NCBI RefSeq assembly: GCF_012489685.1
Contig: NC_080041.1
Coordinates: 24,975,780-25,039,779, forward strand
DNA length: 64,000 nt
Direction: 5' to 3'
Source of the DNA: Lotus japonicus
Taxonomy: Eukaryota > Streptophyta > Magnoliopsida > Fabales > Fabaceae
In this document: positions 33,893-45,862 of the stretch, in pieces
Layout: every line of letters starts with the position of its first letter
Position numbering within the stretch: position 1 is the first letter of the stretch
The notes under the pieces: generated by a model
The model's input: only the letters and a program-made list of their open reading frames with translations
The model's database searches: none
What the model was told of the DNA's origin: nothing
Program-made: the position numbers and the translations under genes

Positions 33893-34118
33893 GAGGGTCA
33901 TGGGATCCCAAAGGCTGAGGTTATGCTTGCAAATGGCTCATCATTGATTCTTCCTGAGTATGTTGGATCCGTTGGTGTAATGACGAAATGTAGAAAGGAT
34001 TTGTTATTGAGCAAACAACTTGGAGTTGTTTTTAATGGGACTGATGATGAAGCAATCCAGAGTTATGCTAATCACCTTATAACTAACCTTCGATGTTATA
34101 TGGAGGAACTTAGAGGGG
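33893..34118 (+). pseudogene. Coding-like fragment of an unrecognised gene
   Basis: A plus-strand frame looks like real protein for about 75 codons. It includes HGIPKAEVMLANGSS, LPEYVGSVGVMTKCRKDLLL and DDEAIQSYANHLI, ending near MEELR. Then it runs into T-rich, low-complexity DNA. Amino-acid composition is balanced, unlike its neighbours. No start, splice partners or continuation were found. I could not place the family. It may be a captured exon or retrogene fragment, because the following 300 bp look like a LINE-type 3' tail. Confidence 0.4.
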
Positions 34119-34435
34119 TTGTGGCTCTTTTTGGTTGGCTTTTGTTTGTATGTGTTTGGTATTTTGGCTTCCTTTTTTTTTTGCTGCTCCCATTTTCTTT
34201 TTCATGTAGGCTTTGTAGCTTGGTATTTGCGTGATGTATAGGATGGGCCTTTGCTTGGGCTTGTTATGGGTTGCTTATTTTGGCTCTTGGGGGGGGGGGG
34301 TTTCTTCGCTTTTTGGTGGTCTACTCTCTTTTTGTTGTAGCAGACTAACCATGCTTGATTTTTCTCCTGAAGAGCCTTGCTCTCTAACCTTTTGGTTATA
34401 TAAGCTTTTTCTTTCTAATTTTTTTTGAAAACGTG
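34119..34435 (+). mobile_element. Possible LINE-type 3' tail
   Basis: T/G-rich non-coding sequence (tttggttggcttttgtttg, later ttttggttatataagctttt and a T-rich end) resembles plant LINE 3' UTRs in composition. It also contains a G run near 34290. No target duplication was found. Confidence 0.25.
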
Positions 34436-34589
34436 ATCTCAAGCTTTCATAAAGCGATGCAAGTGGTTGTGGGCTACGATTAGCTAGAAAAAACTCTCAT
34501 CTCCACCGCCCATGCCTTTCATTTCCTCAGATCAAGCCTTGCCATAACTCATTAATTTGCCCCATCACATGCACACTTTCGTCTAATTT

Positions 34590-35125
34590 TTGGGTCTAGG
34601 TTAATTTTTGGGGTTTAGGACCTATTTTAGGTTTTAGGGATGATTTTAGGGTTTCGTGCCGATTTAAATGTTAAGGGTTGATTTTAGGGTTTCAGGCTAA
34701 TTTTCAAGTTCTTGCTGATTTTTAAGGCTTAGGACTGATTTTAGGGTTTTGGGTCGATTTTAGGGTTTTGGACCGATTTTTGGGGTTTAGTGTTGATTTT
34801 ATGTTTTAGGGATGATTTTAAAGTTCGGGGTCAATTTTAGGGTTTCAAGTCGATTTTAAGGTTTTTGGGCGATTTTAATGTTCAGGGTGTATTTTAGCGT
34901 TTTAGACCGATTTTAAGGTTTCATGCCCATTTTCTGGGTTTAGGACTAATTTTTGGGTCTATGGGCGATCTTAATGTTCATGGTCAATTTTAGGGTTTCA
35001 AGTCGATTTTAGGGTTTCAGACTGATTATAAGATTTTTAGCCGATTTTAGGGTTCAGACACAATTTTCAGGTTTCAGGCCAATTATTGGGGTTTAGGACC
35101 GAATTTAGGGTATAAGGTTGACGAA
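34590..35125. repeat. Degenerate telomere-motif minisatellite
   Basis: About 25 units of roughly 20-24 bp of the type gattttagggtttcaggcc are arranged head to tail. Most contain ttttaggg or tttagggtt, the plant telomere word TTTAGGG. Units vary in both length and sequence. Confidence 0.8.
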
Positions 35126-38020
35126 ATTAATTTATGGTAGAGAGAGATTTTGAAATTTTAGGGCCATGGGCTAGCCTTAGCCCGCATGACTTTTGAGAGC
35201 TTTTGGCTCATGGAGCTTCTCTTGTGTGTGGCATTTTAGCCCTGGGCGCTTTTTGGTCCTAACCCATGTAAGTTAAGGCTGGGTTAGGGCTTGTGAACCA
35301 AATTAACTACTCTTGGATGAGCCTAATCTTCCCGGGGAGGGTGTTGTTAGCATAGTCATTTTACTCACTAGAAGACCCAAAGGTAAATCAGCCAAGCCCA
35401 AGTGGCTTATCAATTTTATTTAGTTTATTTTCTTTTGTTTCAAATTCTAGAATGCTTTATTGCTATTGGGCTATCTTAAGACAATGACACACGTATGATC
35501 ACACCTATGATAGGATCTAACGAATTAGATAAATTGAAAACAGATGAAATGAAAATGGGAGGAAGGAGGACTTGAAAGACTCGTTAATTCATTCCATAGA
35601 CATTTCATATCTGATCTGATAATTTTCAATAACCTTGAGAATTTGTAATAGGAATTGAGAATTGGTGGTGGGTAATACAAATTGTTTTCTTTCTCGGTCA
35701 AATAATACAAATAATTTTTGGTGTTAACAAAATGTTTGAATTTTTCTTGGCCCACATTTTGTGCAAAAAGATTGGCCCAAATTAAGAGAGAATACTCGAC
35801 CAAAAAAAAAGCATGGCCATCCAACAGTGGTGGAATGGGCCTTATAACTATGAGAAATTAGGTTGTTGAGAAAACCATCTATTTGTTGTTGCCTTCTCCT
35901 TTCAGGTGTACATTGAATTTCATCATGTGATATTTTACACGATAAGTAAACAATATATAAATTTATATTGACCAAAAAAGAAAAAAGTAAACAATATATA
36001 AATTTAGTGATCACTTTTTAATAGATGCATATAATTTTTTGTAAGAGTTCATTTATTAAAAGAAAAAATAAATAAACAAATATATATAGATTCGAGTTGT
36101 ATAATTTTCAGTGAAGTAAGGTCTCACATTGAGATTTTGTTATACAAAAATATCTCGCTTCGTGATCTAACCCCATCAAAATATGGATGGTTGCAGCTCC
36201 GAGAGGATTTTCTCGGTAAAGGATATTTGTATCGTAGAAATAAAAAGTTTAAACATATTCGAAGCCACTATAAATTGGGATTTTTTTGGATTTGCCCTTA
36301 CACTCCACTTCATTGTTTTAGTCATCAAGTGCTGTAGTAGAGTGACTTTAGTTCCCACCGTTAATAACTGTTACAAAAAAGGTGAGCCAACAGATCAAAG
36401 ATCATGTCATCGATCATTTTTTGGGTGAAATGTGGAGGCTTAAGACCGGTACAAGAGTTGAGTTGAAATTTTGAAAATTAGTAGTGAGACATAAAACGGT
36501 AGGGACTAAAGCCACACTATCACTGTTCATTTAAGGACTAAAATCAATAAAATTAAAATATAGGGACTAAAGGTAAAATACACAAATATTAGAAGGACTA
36601 AAAAACATATTTAAGCAAAGAGAAAATAAAGGCAATTTTTTAATATAAACAAACAAAACTATACTACACAATTTAATTTTGATCAACAACAATAGCATAA
36701 GGTGATGATATGGTCGACCTCACATTGTTCAGTTGAGAGGGAATAGAGGGATATTTTATTCAATTTTTAGGAGAGAGGAATTGAAATATTCCTCTAAAAG
36801 TAGGGGGATTGGAAGAGAAATATTCGCTAAAAAAATTAGTATTTTATATTTTTTGTAGTATTTGACGGATGTTATCATCAGCCCAGCTCGAGAAACGGTT
36901 GCATATTCCTCTCAAAAAATGTTTTTCTTGAAATTTGAACTTGTGCTTTCATCCTGACTTTGTCTTACTTGCTACCACTACACCAACCCTTTTTTAAAAT
37001 TCCATGTATTTAGTTTCTAAAAAAAATGTAAGGAAGATAAAAATAAATATGTTTCAAAATCTCTCAGCTCGATCCCTTCTAATCTTCCTGAATCAAATAA
37101 GAAATGAGGTATTTTCGCAAAATTTAGTGTTGTATCATGCAAAAGTATCATGTAAAATATAGGGTTAATGATTAAATTAGTTCCTGAGATTGTAAGCGAG
37201 TTTAATTTTAGTCCTCATGAACAAAAATGACGTTTAATAACGGTAAAAAACCGCCAATAATTATAAAAATTACGGTCACTAAACATTATTTTTCGTCAGA
37301 GGAACTAAAGTCAAACTTGCTTACAAACTCAGACTAATTTTACCATTAACTTTAAAATAGTGTACTCCTATATCATTTCTCATTCTCCAATGGCGTTGAC
37401 TCAAATATTGAAACCGAGATTTTCACTCAATCACACCCTAAACCGCGGCACCCTTTTGCCATAAAGGTGGCTATAGGAAATAAAAGTATCATGCCTATAC
37501 AATACAATCCTCAACATGTGACAATGGAGTATTATAGAATCATTAATTGCATCGTTTAATGACGAATAAAGATGAAGATATACCATGCACCACCGCTCAA
37601 TCATGAATATTCATCATCATCTACCTTAGTTGTTGTTCGATTACAGCGTCGAATGGTTTGTTTGTTTGTCACCTGCCATTCAGATTCATCATTTTTATCA
37701 ATTTTCATTGGGATTAATGGTGTTGTTAGAATGTCTTTGTTAAGGTTTTATCCTAATCATGTGATCAGGCCTAATTAAAGGCCAGCAAAAAACTTAAACT
37801 AGAAGGCTTGTTATTGTAGCTTTCCGAAGACCTTGGATCACGTGACGATGTGTTTTTCTTTACGTAAAATGCACGTGCGTCCCCTGCAACTCTACACCAG
37901 AGAGTCCTAAAGTCAAGCTAGGAGACTTGAGTCCCAAGCCTTGAATCACTTCTCTTTATGACCCTCGTTTATCATCCAATATTCCAATGTTGCGTCTGAA
38001 GTCCCGGGAATATAATTTAC
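35126..38020. other. Intergenic, no gene seen
   Basis: AT-rich with scattered short ORFs lacking domains. The stretches around 36450-36610 and 37160-37350 have the gggactaaa/tagtcc wording common in legume intergenic repeats. Confidence 0.45.
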
Positions 38021-38023
38021 TAA

Positions 38024-38415
38024 GAGCATCTCCAATGGTAGGAACTTATTTTGGGACTTAACTCAATTCTTGTGGGCCCAAATTGCCACATAGGATTTAA
38101 GACACTCATAAGGTCTTCATACACATTTCACTCTAGTGGTTGAGATCTTATTTTACTTTTATCTGGGCCCACAGTACTCAATATATTTATATTATTTATT
38201 TTCCTCCCTAATTTTCACTTTGATTATGGTATTGAAGGAGAGAGAAAAAAATATTATTTTATTTAAGATCCCACATTTGAGAGTACCTGAGCTAAGGCAC
38301 GGATCTTAGCTTTTGCTAAGATCTCATGCCATGTAGGATAGCTCCAATGGTGGGATCTAATAAGATCCGGATATTATTTTAAGGTCCCAAAATAAGGACT
38401 CCATTGGAGATGCTC
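38024..38415. mobile_element. PIF/Harbinger-type MITE (GAGCATCTCCAATGG family)
   Basis: The termini gagcatctccaatggt (left) and ccattggagatgctc (right) are inverted, with more inverted similarity (ttattttggga / tcccaaaataa) just inside. The trinucleotide taa flanks both ends (38021-38023, 38416-38418). The element is 392 bp and non-coding. This terminal sequence is widespread in dicot MITEs by recall. Confidence 0.82.
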
Positions 38416-38959
38416 TAATAATAATTCATTGATCAATCATTTTTTAATGGAATTGGGGTTTCATTATTTCATTTTTTTAGCATAGGATACAAATCGTGGA
38501 CAATATATAGTAACTAATTTCCTTATCGCAGATGTTTTACACCAAGTGATAAACAATGAACAATAAAATGCGCTCAATTTATATGGGTGATTATTGAACT
38601 CGTGCTTGTTTAATTGTTCCTTTAATCAATGTTCTTGTGGAGGGCAAATAGCTTCCCTTTCGAAAGGTGGTATTTATAATGGTGCTGAGGATATTGAGTG
38701 CTCCCTTACCCACACCTTCTTCCTTAAGGGACGATTATCTTACCCTCACCCTCGACAACTCCCGCCCTTTGGTAGAATTAGTATTGACTCCATGCACTCG
38801 ATTATCTCTTAGTTGGGTTTAATTAATCCCTTCGCCAAGAGTAAACTAACAAATTATATTTATACTACGACTAATTACTTCAAAATATGCTTAATAGTAG
38901 AGAATAAATAACCATCATACATGGTAACTAAAACAATTGAATATATAAAAGGGGTCCAC

Positions 38960-40428
38960 TCATTTCTTACATCACGTCATAATGTTGCCGACGCTACACT
39001 CATCAGTCAACTTAGTGTCAGTCTAAGCCGATGCTAACTTAAATGGGTATGACCTATCTTGGGGACCTGAAGGTTAGAATCAGTTTGACCGGCGCTACAT
39101 TTCATTGATTTCACCACCCCATATTACTTATAAGTCTATTCTCTCCCTCATTCTTAAACCTTACACTTGTTCTCTCCCTCTACCTCTGTCCTTCTTCACC
39201 ACCCTCACCTTGAGCATGTTCCTCTTCCCTCTGGCGACCCCACCTCACCCTAGCCTCCCCCCTCGACCCTTATTTTCTCATCTTCCACCCTTACTCTCAC
39301 TCTCTTCCTCAGCCTACACCATACATACACTTACCCTCGGACGCCTCCCTCCTTATCTGCTACCCTCACTCTCACCGTGTTCCTTCCTTCCGAAGATGCC
39401 TATGGATCTTCCTCCTTCTTACCTCTACTGATAATTGTCAAATTGACCTAATTTTTCATATTAGAATTGGCTCTTATTGGTTCTAAACATGTGAATTATC
39501 ATTCAAACTTTTCCTCATTTGTATGATTCGTTAATAATTAGATTTTAGTTGTATTATGCCTTAAACATCGTTTAAATCATAGCTAGTCTTTTCTTTTTAA
39601 TGTAGTGATGAAGATCCAAAGAAATATGCAAGATTTGGTGAAGAAATGAAGAGTTTTGAAAGTTTCTGGCAAAAAGGGGTTGAGCACCTTTTCAACAGAG
39701 GAACATATGAAGGTTCAGTAAAAAAGGCGTTGAGCGGCCTTGAAGAGGCGCTGAGCAGGTTTGTCAATCAAGGGAGAAAAATGTGTTGAGCAATGGTCAT
39801 CAACGTGTTGTGTCGGCTTAGAGTTTTCTTAAGATATTTTAAATAGCAGTGTTGGCTAAATGGTCGATGTAAAGTATTAGCTTCAGGCCTTTTAATGTCG
39901 ATGACAATGCTAAATCAACTGTAGTGTTGATATTTTCTTTGTTAGCGTCGGTCAAAAGTTGATGCTAATGAGTGTGTTTCTTGTACTGCCGACACTAGTG
40001 CTGACGTCCCAGTCAACATTGGTTCAGACATGCGCTAAAAATATCGTACAACGTAGCGTGTATCAACCGGTAATTAGCAGCATTTTGTGGTTGACGTTAG
40101 TTTTCACATCATCTTTCTTATAAGCCAATTCTTCCCCCGCTTCCTCAAACCCTCACACTGAGTCTCCCTTCTTTGTCCTCCTCTGCCACTCCTTCCTCCT
40201 TTCGATGACGCCAACCGATCCCCCTTCCTCCTCGTCCACCACCCTCACCCTCACCATTTCCATCGCCCCTCCCTCGCTCCTCCTTTGCCACACTAAGCAT
40301 CTTCGTCCTCCTTCCATCCACGCTACCCGATCCACCCACTCTCTCCTCCTCTACCACCTTCGCTGTCACCCCGACATATTCCTCTTTCCTCCAACAACGC
40401 CACTAAACCCTAAACCCTAAACCCTAAT
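38960..40428. repeat. Diverged 1-kb direct duplication with pyrimidine-rich modules
   Basis: Two C/T-rich modules (about 39105-39425 and 40110-40400) share order and wording: cttataag, ttct-rich, ctcaaacc, then caccctcacc tracts. Both are preceded by gccgatgctaa/gttgacgttag-like words. The open frames across the modules are low-complexity and unlikely to be genes. The second module ends in three ccctaaa units (40405-40428). Confidence 0.5.
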
Positions 40429-40430
40429 CC

Positions 40431-43296
40431 CACCGCAGACCTGAACTCTTTGTCGCATTGTTCCTCACAGAAGGACCTCATTCTTCTTGTATTCAGCAAT
40501 CATATAAGTACTTGAGGTCAGGGTACATGCAAGACACTCCCTCACTCAAGTTAGTAAGGCTAAAGAGATATAAAAGTTAGTATTCGACATATAGTATGTA
40601 ACTAAAGTGTCCCCTCAACGCGTACATACACGTAGGGCTTTAGCAAACCCGAGGAAAATCGAGTAGAGATATAAAATTGCTATGTATCATATATTATCCG
40701 GTAAATGGAGAAATTAAGTCAACTAATAATCTTTACTCTCATGATACATAAGACATTTTTCAATATAATGACCTATTTTTTTTTTGTCTTGACCAAGGTA
40801 TTCTCACAGCCGACAGCCGTGAGACTAATGACCTGGTTTCATTCCGTCATTATCGTCATAACTGCTTAATCTTTTAACAGTAATAATAGTGTATTACCAA
40901 ACATTGCATACACTTTGGAATACCTCTTTCTCTCTCTATCTCGCTCTTTGGACCACATCACATCGATCACATATCTCATTTTTCACTTATTTCTTCTATC
41001 GTCTTATCTCTCTAGCTAGTATATACTCATTATTGGGTGTACACTAAACTTTTATTTAATGGCTTTGTCTAGTGTATCAATCTTGGCACGTGTAATTTTT
41101 GGTTAAATATATAAATTGTTATGCGAGAACATATTCATATCATGTTTGCAATTCAGTACCAATCATTGCACACGCATGCGGCTCTGTGCAGGTTTCTAAC
41201 AACTCTTCTCGTTTAGACTTTGGAGTAGGACACCTTCTCGGAATTTAGTGAAAGAGATAGGAAGGAGGAGAGAAACACAGGAAAATGCATGCACTATACT
41301 ACTAATTGAATGATTCAAATTCAATGGCCTTTTATGGATGATGTCTTTGGTGGGACAGTGAGCTTATTGACACCCCGTGGTACACTTGAAAATTTTAATT
41401 GTAAGGACATGAATACCCTTAATTTATTTCTTCCTTGGACAATAGTATCCCCATCTTCATCATCTCCTCTTTTACTCACACCTGGTTATCTCTTTTACTC
41501 ACACAACTCATTCAAAATTGAGATTTTTTTCACAAAATAAGAATTGATATATTTAAGAAAGAAATCTGAAATAACAAGTTATGAAAGAAAACAGGAACAA
41601 AACAGGGTAGAAAAGTCTTAAAATCACAAATCACAATTCAATCACGCAACGAAGGTAGCAGCAGCCCCGTAGAAGCTTTCCAACGCCCCCACAATGTCCA
41701 TGATATCGCCACCCACACCAAAACTGAAACCAGAGACAACGACCCAAGCACACCCGATCACTCCTAATCTAAGAAACAGTAGCCAAGCAACCAGCATGGT
41801 GATAGAGATAGGATGAAATGGAACCTCAGATGAGAATGGTGGGGTAAATGGGTAATATGAGTAATGGATATTTTTGTAAATTAACATTTTAATCCTAATC
41901 AATCTCAACTGTTCAATTTTAAAATTAATATATCTAATGGCTACTATTCAACTGCACCACCATGGGACAGTTTCCAACTGTCCCACCGAAACCAAAACCC
42001 CTTTTATGTGACAAGACACCAAAACCATCACCTTCATGAATAGTATATTTAAAATCTGTCACGTCTTTTTCTTCACCCACTCTCCCTACCTGATTTTGTT
42101 ATTTTAGTACTTAGAATTAGAGTCACCAACTCATTACAATATCTCATCGACACCGACGGTGACGACAAGGCAATTCTCTTGTTTTGTTTCCTATCTACCT
42201 TTTTGTATTTGGTGCGAACTTCAAAGTGGTCTAACATATCTATCCAGGTCCAACAATTTTCTATGCCAAGCTCTGTCTAATTGTTTAGAATACATTCAAG
42301 GGTCTAACACTCTAACTTATCTAATAATACTTTAGGATGAGATTATAAATCTTTAGGCAGGGTAATAAAAAAAATCATAAAAGTCTCATATTGCTTGATG
42401 TAAATATTTGATTTGTGAGAGTGTGAGCTCGTATTTTGGTATTTGAGTGAGATTGAGAGAAGTTTATATGTTGTAAAAGTTTTTATATAATATTTATTCT
42501 CTGGTTGACGGTTAGATAACGATTCTTCGATTTTAGAGTTTTTTCACGTGATATTCTTATTTTTTGGTTGTCCTTATTTTATTTTATCACCTGCGATTTT
42601 TAATAACTTTAACGTTAAATTTAAGTTAGTGAGAGAGCAAAAAAAGAATCTTATAGTTTACAAGAATTCAAACTTTAGCATAATGAGTCATGTTTAATGT
42701 TAAACGATTGCATGCACTTGTATTTCTATGCTTCGAGTTCGTCATAATTGTCTCTGCAAGGCGTTATAAAATCTTGTGGAAGGATTTTCAAGATCATGGT
42801 TGCCCAAGTGCAGCCTCACGTGATCATTAATAAGCGTGTGTCATGATATATATGGCCGATCAACTTTAATTTAGGTGGCAAAATGTTCTTTATTTTTATT
42901 TTTATTTTTGAAAAATAAGTATTCAGTTCTCACTTAGTTACGAGACATTTGAACCAGCAAATATGCTATTGGACCTTTTGATCTTTTGAACATACCAGAA
43001 CACTTGTTATAAATTAAGATGTTTGACTACTTTTTAAAAGGTCAAAGAATAGGCACATGTTATCCTTATGGATATACAGTGCCGCTACTTTTTCACTGAG
43101 TGAGGAGGAATCAATTTTTTTTTTATAACTCATGAAAATATATTGAACTAAAGTACAAGAGGTACTTTATTCCAATACAAGAGAGAGAAAAAAAAGAATA
43201 TAAATAAAGTTAAGAAGAATTACAAAATACCAACCTTTAGAGGATAGACAAAGAAAAAACATCTCATTAAAGGATGCAAATCACCTGTCTCATGAT
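40431..43296. other. Intergenic, no gene seen
   Basis: AT-rich; ORFs at 41310-41540 (+) and 41642-41908 (-) have no recognisable domain. The sequences ggtgggacagt (about 41349) and actgtcccaccg (about 41974) are inverted and may mark an old MITE, but no target duplication was seen. Confidence 0.4.
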
Positions 43297-43553
43297 CCTG
43301 TCTCATTGTTTGTCGTTCCAATTAAAATTTGACATGTCATTTACAATGAACATATCAAATTGATCATTCTTTATACCGAAGCGACCACGGCGCCACCATG
43401 GCTTACGAGTGGGTGGTTGCAGAACAAGTAAAAAAGGGGACGGATAGAGCCTAACTTAACGCCGTTAGTAATAGCGTTATAATACTAAGATAATGATGTG
43501 GCATTTTAAATGACATGTCAAATTATTACTGGAGGGACAGAAAATAAGACAGG
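43297..43553. mobile_element. MITE of 257 bp with about 45-bp inverted ends
   Basis: The left end (cctgtctcattgtttgtc, then aatttgacatgtcattt) is matched inverted by the right end (aaatgacatgtcaaatt, then gacagaaaataagacagg). There is no coding capacity. The target duplication could not be decided, so no superfamily is given. Confidence 0.65.
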
Positions 43554-44287
43554 ATTTGGAGACAGAAGAATTGCCCTCCTCATTAAAACATTATTAGGAA
43601 AATTCGTGTCACAACCTGTTTTTTGTTCCTGTCACTATTAATTAAGTAAATCAAGATTTGGGAAGCGTGAGGTTCTATCTATGTAGCATTGAAGCGTGAG
43701 GTTCAACTCTCAACAAATAAATCAAATTCAGGCTGTATTTTTCTTGCGAAGCTCATGTTCGGTATACTTTCTTTTTTCGATGAATATTCGGCACCTTCTT
43801 AATCTTAACAAATCGTTTATGACAAAGATGTCTAGTTTAATTAATGAATAATTTAATAATCAACATGTGACTAAATTTAATTCGCAAAGCAGGGAGGTAT
43901 CAAGTGAAAGAGTCTTCTTTATGTGAGAGTGAAAGAAATAATATTAATCATATCATGAATTAATTAAGATTAAAACCAAAAATTACACTTTTTAAAATAA
44001 TCATATAATCATTAAATAAATTTAAATATTGAACCTTAATATATAGTTTCATTTTGAAAGTTTACCCATCTCATTCACATAACAGAATTCTTCTCACTAA
44101 ATAATTCCTCTCTCTTTTTTACAAGAATAAACCCTTAGTTTGACTTTATCGCTAATTTGGTCCCTTAACATTCAAGTAGTATCATGTTAGTCCTTCAAAG
44201 ATAAATTATCACCATATATATTCTCAAAGATATATATAAAACTGATTCTAACTTCAATATATCTTTTATGTCACCATTTTTTTTATA

Positions 44288-44385
44288 TGGAAAAGATAAA
44301 TTACACCCGTCATAGATTGATCCCTTGACCTTCTCCTCCCCAACCTAATATGTCACCCAACTCTTACCACTTGAGCTTTCCTCAT
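44288..44385 (-). mobile_element. Degenerate copy of the SINE at 810-924
   Basis: It shares gataaatt(a/g)caccc at the tail side, a decayed B box (plus-strand gattgatccc), caacct and accacttgagct at the A-box side, in the same order as the first SINE. No clear target duplication remains, and it is older by sequence divergence. Confidence 0.65.
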
Positions 44386-44980
44386 GAACAGTTAAATTTA
44401 ACAATATTTTGTATATTTAAAAGAAAAATTTTTTAATTTTTTTTGGTTACAAGTAAAAAAATATTTTAGAGTACGAATAATATTGATATAATCTTTTAAA
44501 AAATAGTTAATAATATGTAAAAATGAATGTGATAATGACTTATATTTTTAGGATTAAATTAAAGTGTAGTTTGTTTTAGACAAATGTGCCGCATTTTAGC
44601 AAATGTCGCCTTAATATATTTAATCTTTGACAAGAACACTTATTACAATTCGTTGATAATTGACATGGAGAAATCTATATACTTTAGAAAAGAGGAAGGT
44701 TGTGAGACCCACCTAGCACATTTGGCACTCCAAGAATAATTTTCACACAACCCCCCTCTTTACCTGACAAGTGTCACCATGACATTGATTTGGACCAAAG
44801 TATTACAAGCCCATTTTTATATGAGTTTGGTATGGAGGCCCATTAGTTGGCAACACATTTATTCGAATTAAACCTATTTATTTGATTGCAATGCCAATTG
44901 ATTTCACTCATTTATTTGAAAAAGTCAAATTGAAGAGCCACAACTATAGAATACAAACAACATTCAAAAAATTGCCGAGT

Positions 44981-45335
44981 TTAATTATCCTTCTTTAATG
45001 CTACAATTTTTTAAAAATATTCCAGAAGGTTAGGCTAAATTGAATGAAAAAATTAAAGTTGAGTAAATTTACTTCCTTTCTCAATGAGTCAAAAATTCCA
45101 ACTGTCACACAATTAATTTACAGCCAAAATTCCAGGAGTATTGAATAATTGTCGTTCATTGGGGCAATTATATAGATGTATAAATGAATATAAAAGAATA
45201 AACCTAAAAAATCAGCCTCCTTGATTATCCTTCTTTAATGCTACCGATTTTAAAAAAAATTCCAGAAGGTTAGGCTAATTTGAAGGAAAAAATTAAAATT
45301 GAGTAAGTTTATTTCCTTTCTCAATATAAAAGAAT
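44981..45335. repeat. Direct duplication with 240-bp period
   Basis: About 110 bp beginning near gattatccttctttaatgct and running through ttccagaaggttaggcta to atttcctttctcaat occur at about 44981-45090 and 45221-45330. The flanking word aagaataaacctaaaaa also occurs twice (about 45195 and 45330). Confidence 0.85.
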
Positions 45336-45862
45336 AAACCTAAAAAAAAACGGTTACACATAATGCTGACCTATATCAGTTAATGCATTATGTTTTTAAA
45401 ATTAGGTATTGATTTGTATCTATCTATTTATTTGATTTAATTCTCTTAAATAAAAACTTCAAATTTGAATGATGTTGTCAAATTAGCATTGATTCTATTT
45501 ACTATTGTCCAATTTGACCATATGTTCGACCAAATTAAAACCACAAAATGCTGAGGAAAATTTGAATTTGGATTGATTACATTTAATGCTATCAAATGTT
45601 AGGATATTTTCGACTGGAAATTTAAGATTTATTCATCTTATTCAATTCAAATTCGAATATTTAGTTTTGTAATAGGAATCATAAGAATTACTATAATACT
45701 CGAATAAAAAAGTCAACGGTGTATTCTTTGCACCTTTTCTTTACATTGTGAGCCACACTTATCTGATTTCTATATAAATCACCTAATGTTATTCTTCACT
45801 ATCATCGGTCCTTTCATCATCCATCAATTAATTAGCTTTGAAATATACTTTGTTCTGATCTC

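Noticed and set aside
39105..40420. Proline/serine-rich ORFs on both strands
   Set aside because: They translate C/T-rich low-complexity modules; no domain and no splice or start context.
40405..40428. Telomere end
   Set aside because: Only three ccctaaa units in the middle of ordinary intergenic DNA; an interstitial trace at most.
41642..41908. 88-codon minus-strand ORF with hydrophobic stretch
   Set aside because: No recognisable family, no supporting gene structure and AT-rich surroundings; could be chance.
41349..41985. MITE bounded by ggtgggacagt inverted words
   Set aside because: The inverted match is short, the right side has a second nested palindrome of its own, and no target duplication is visible.
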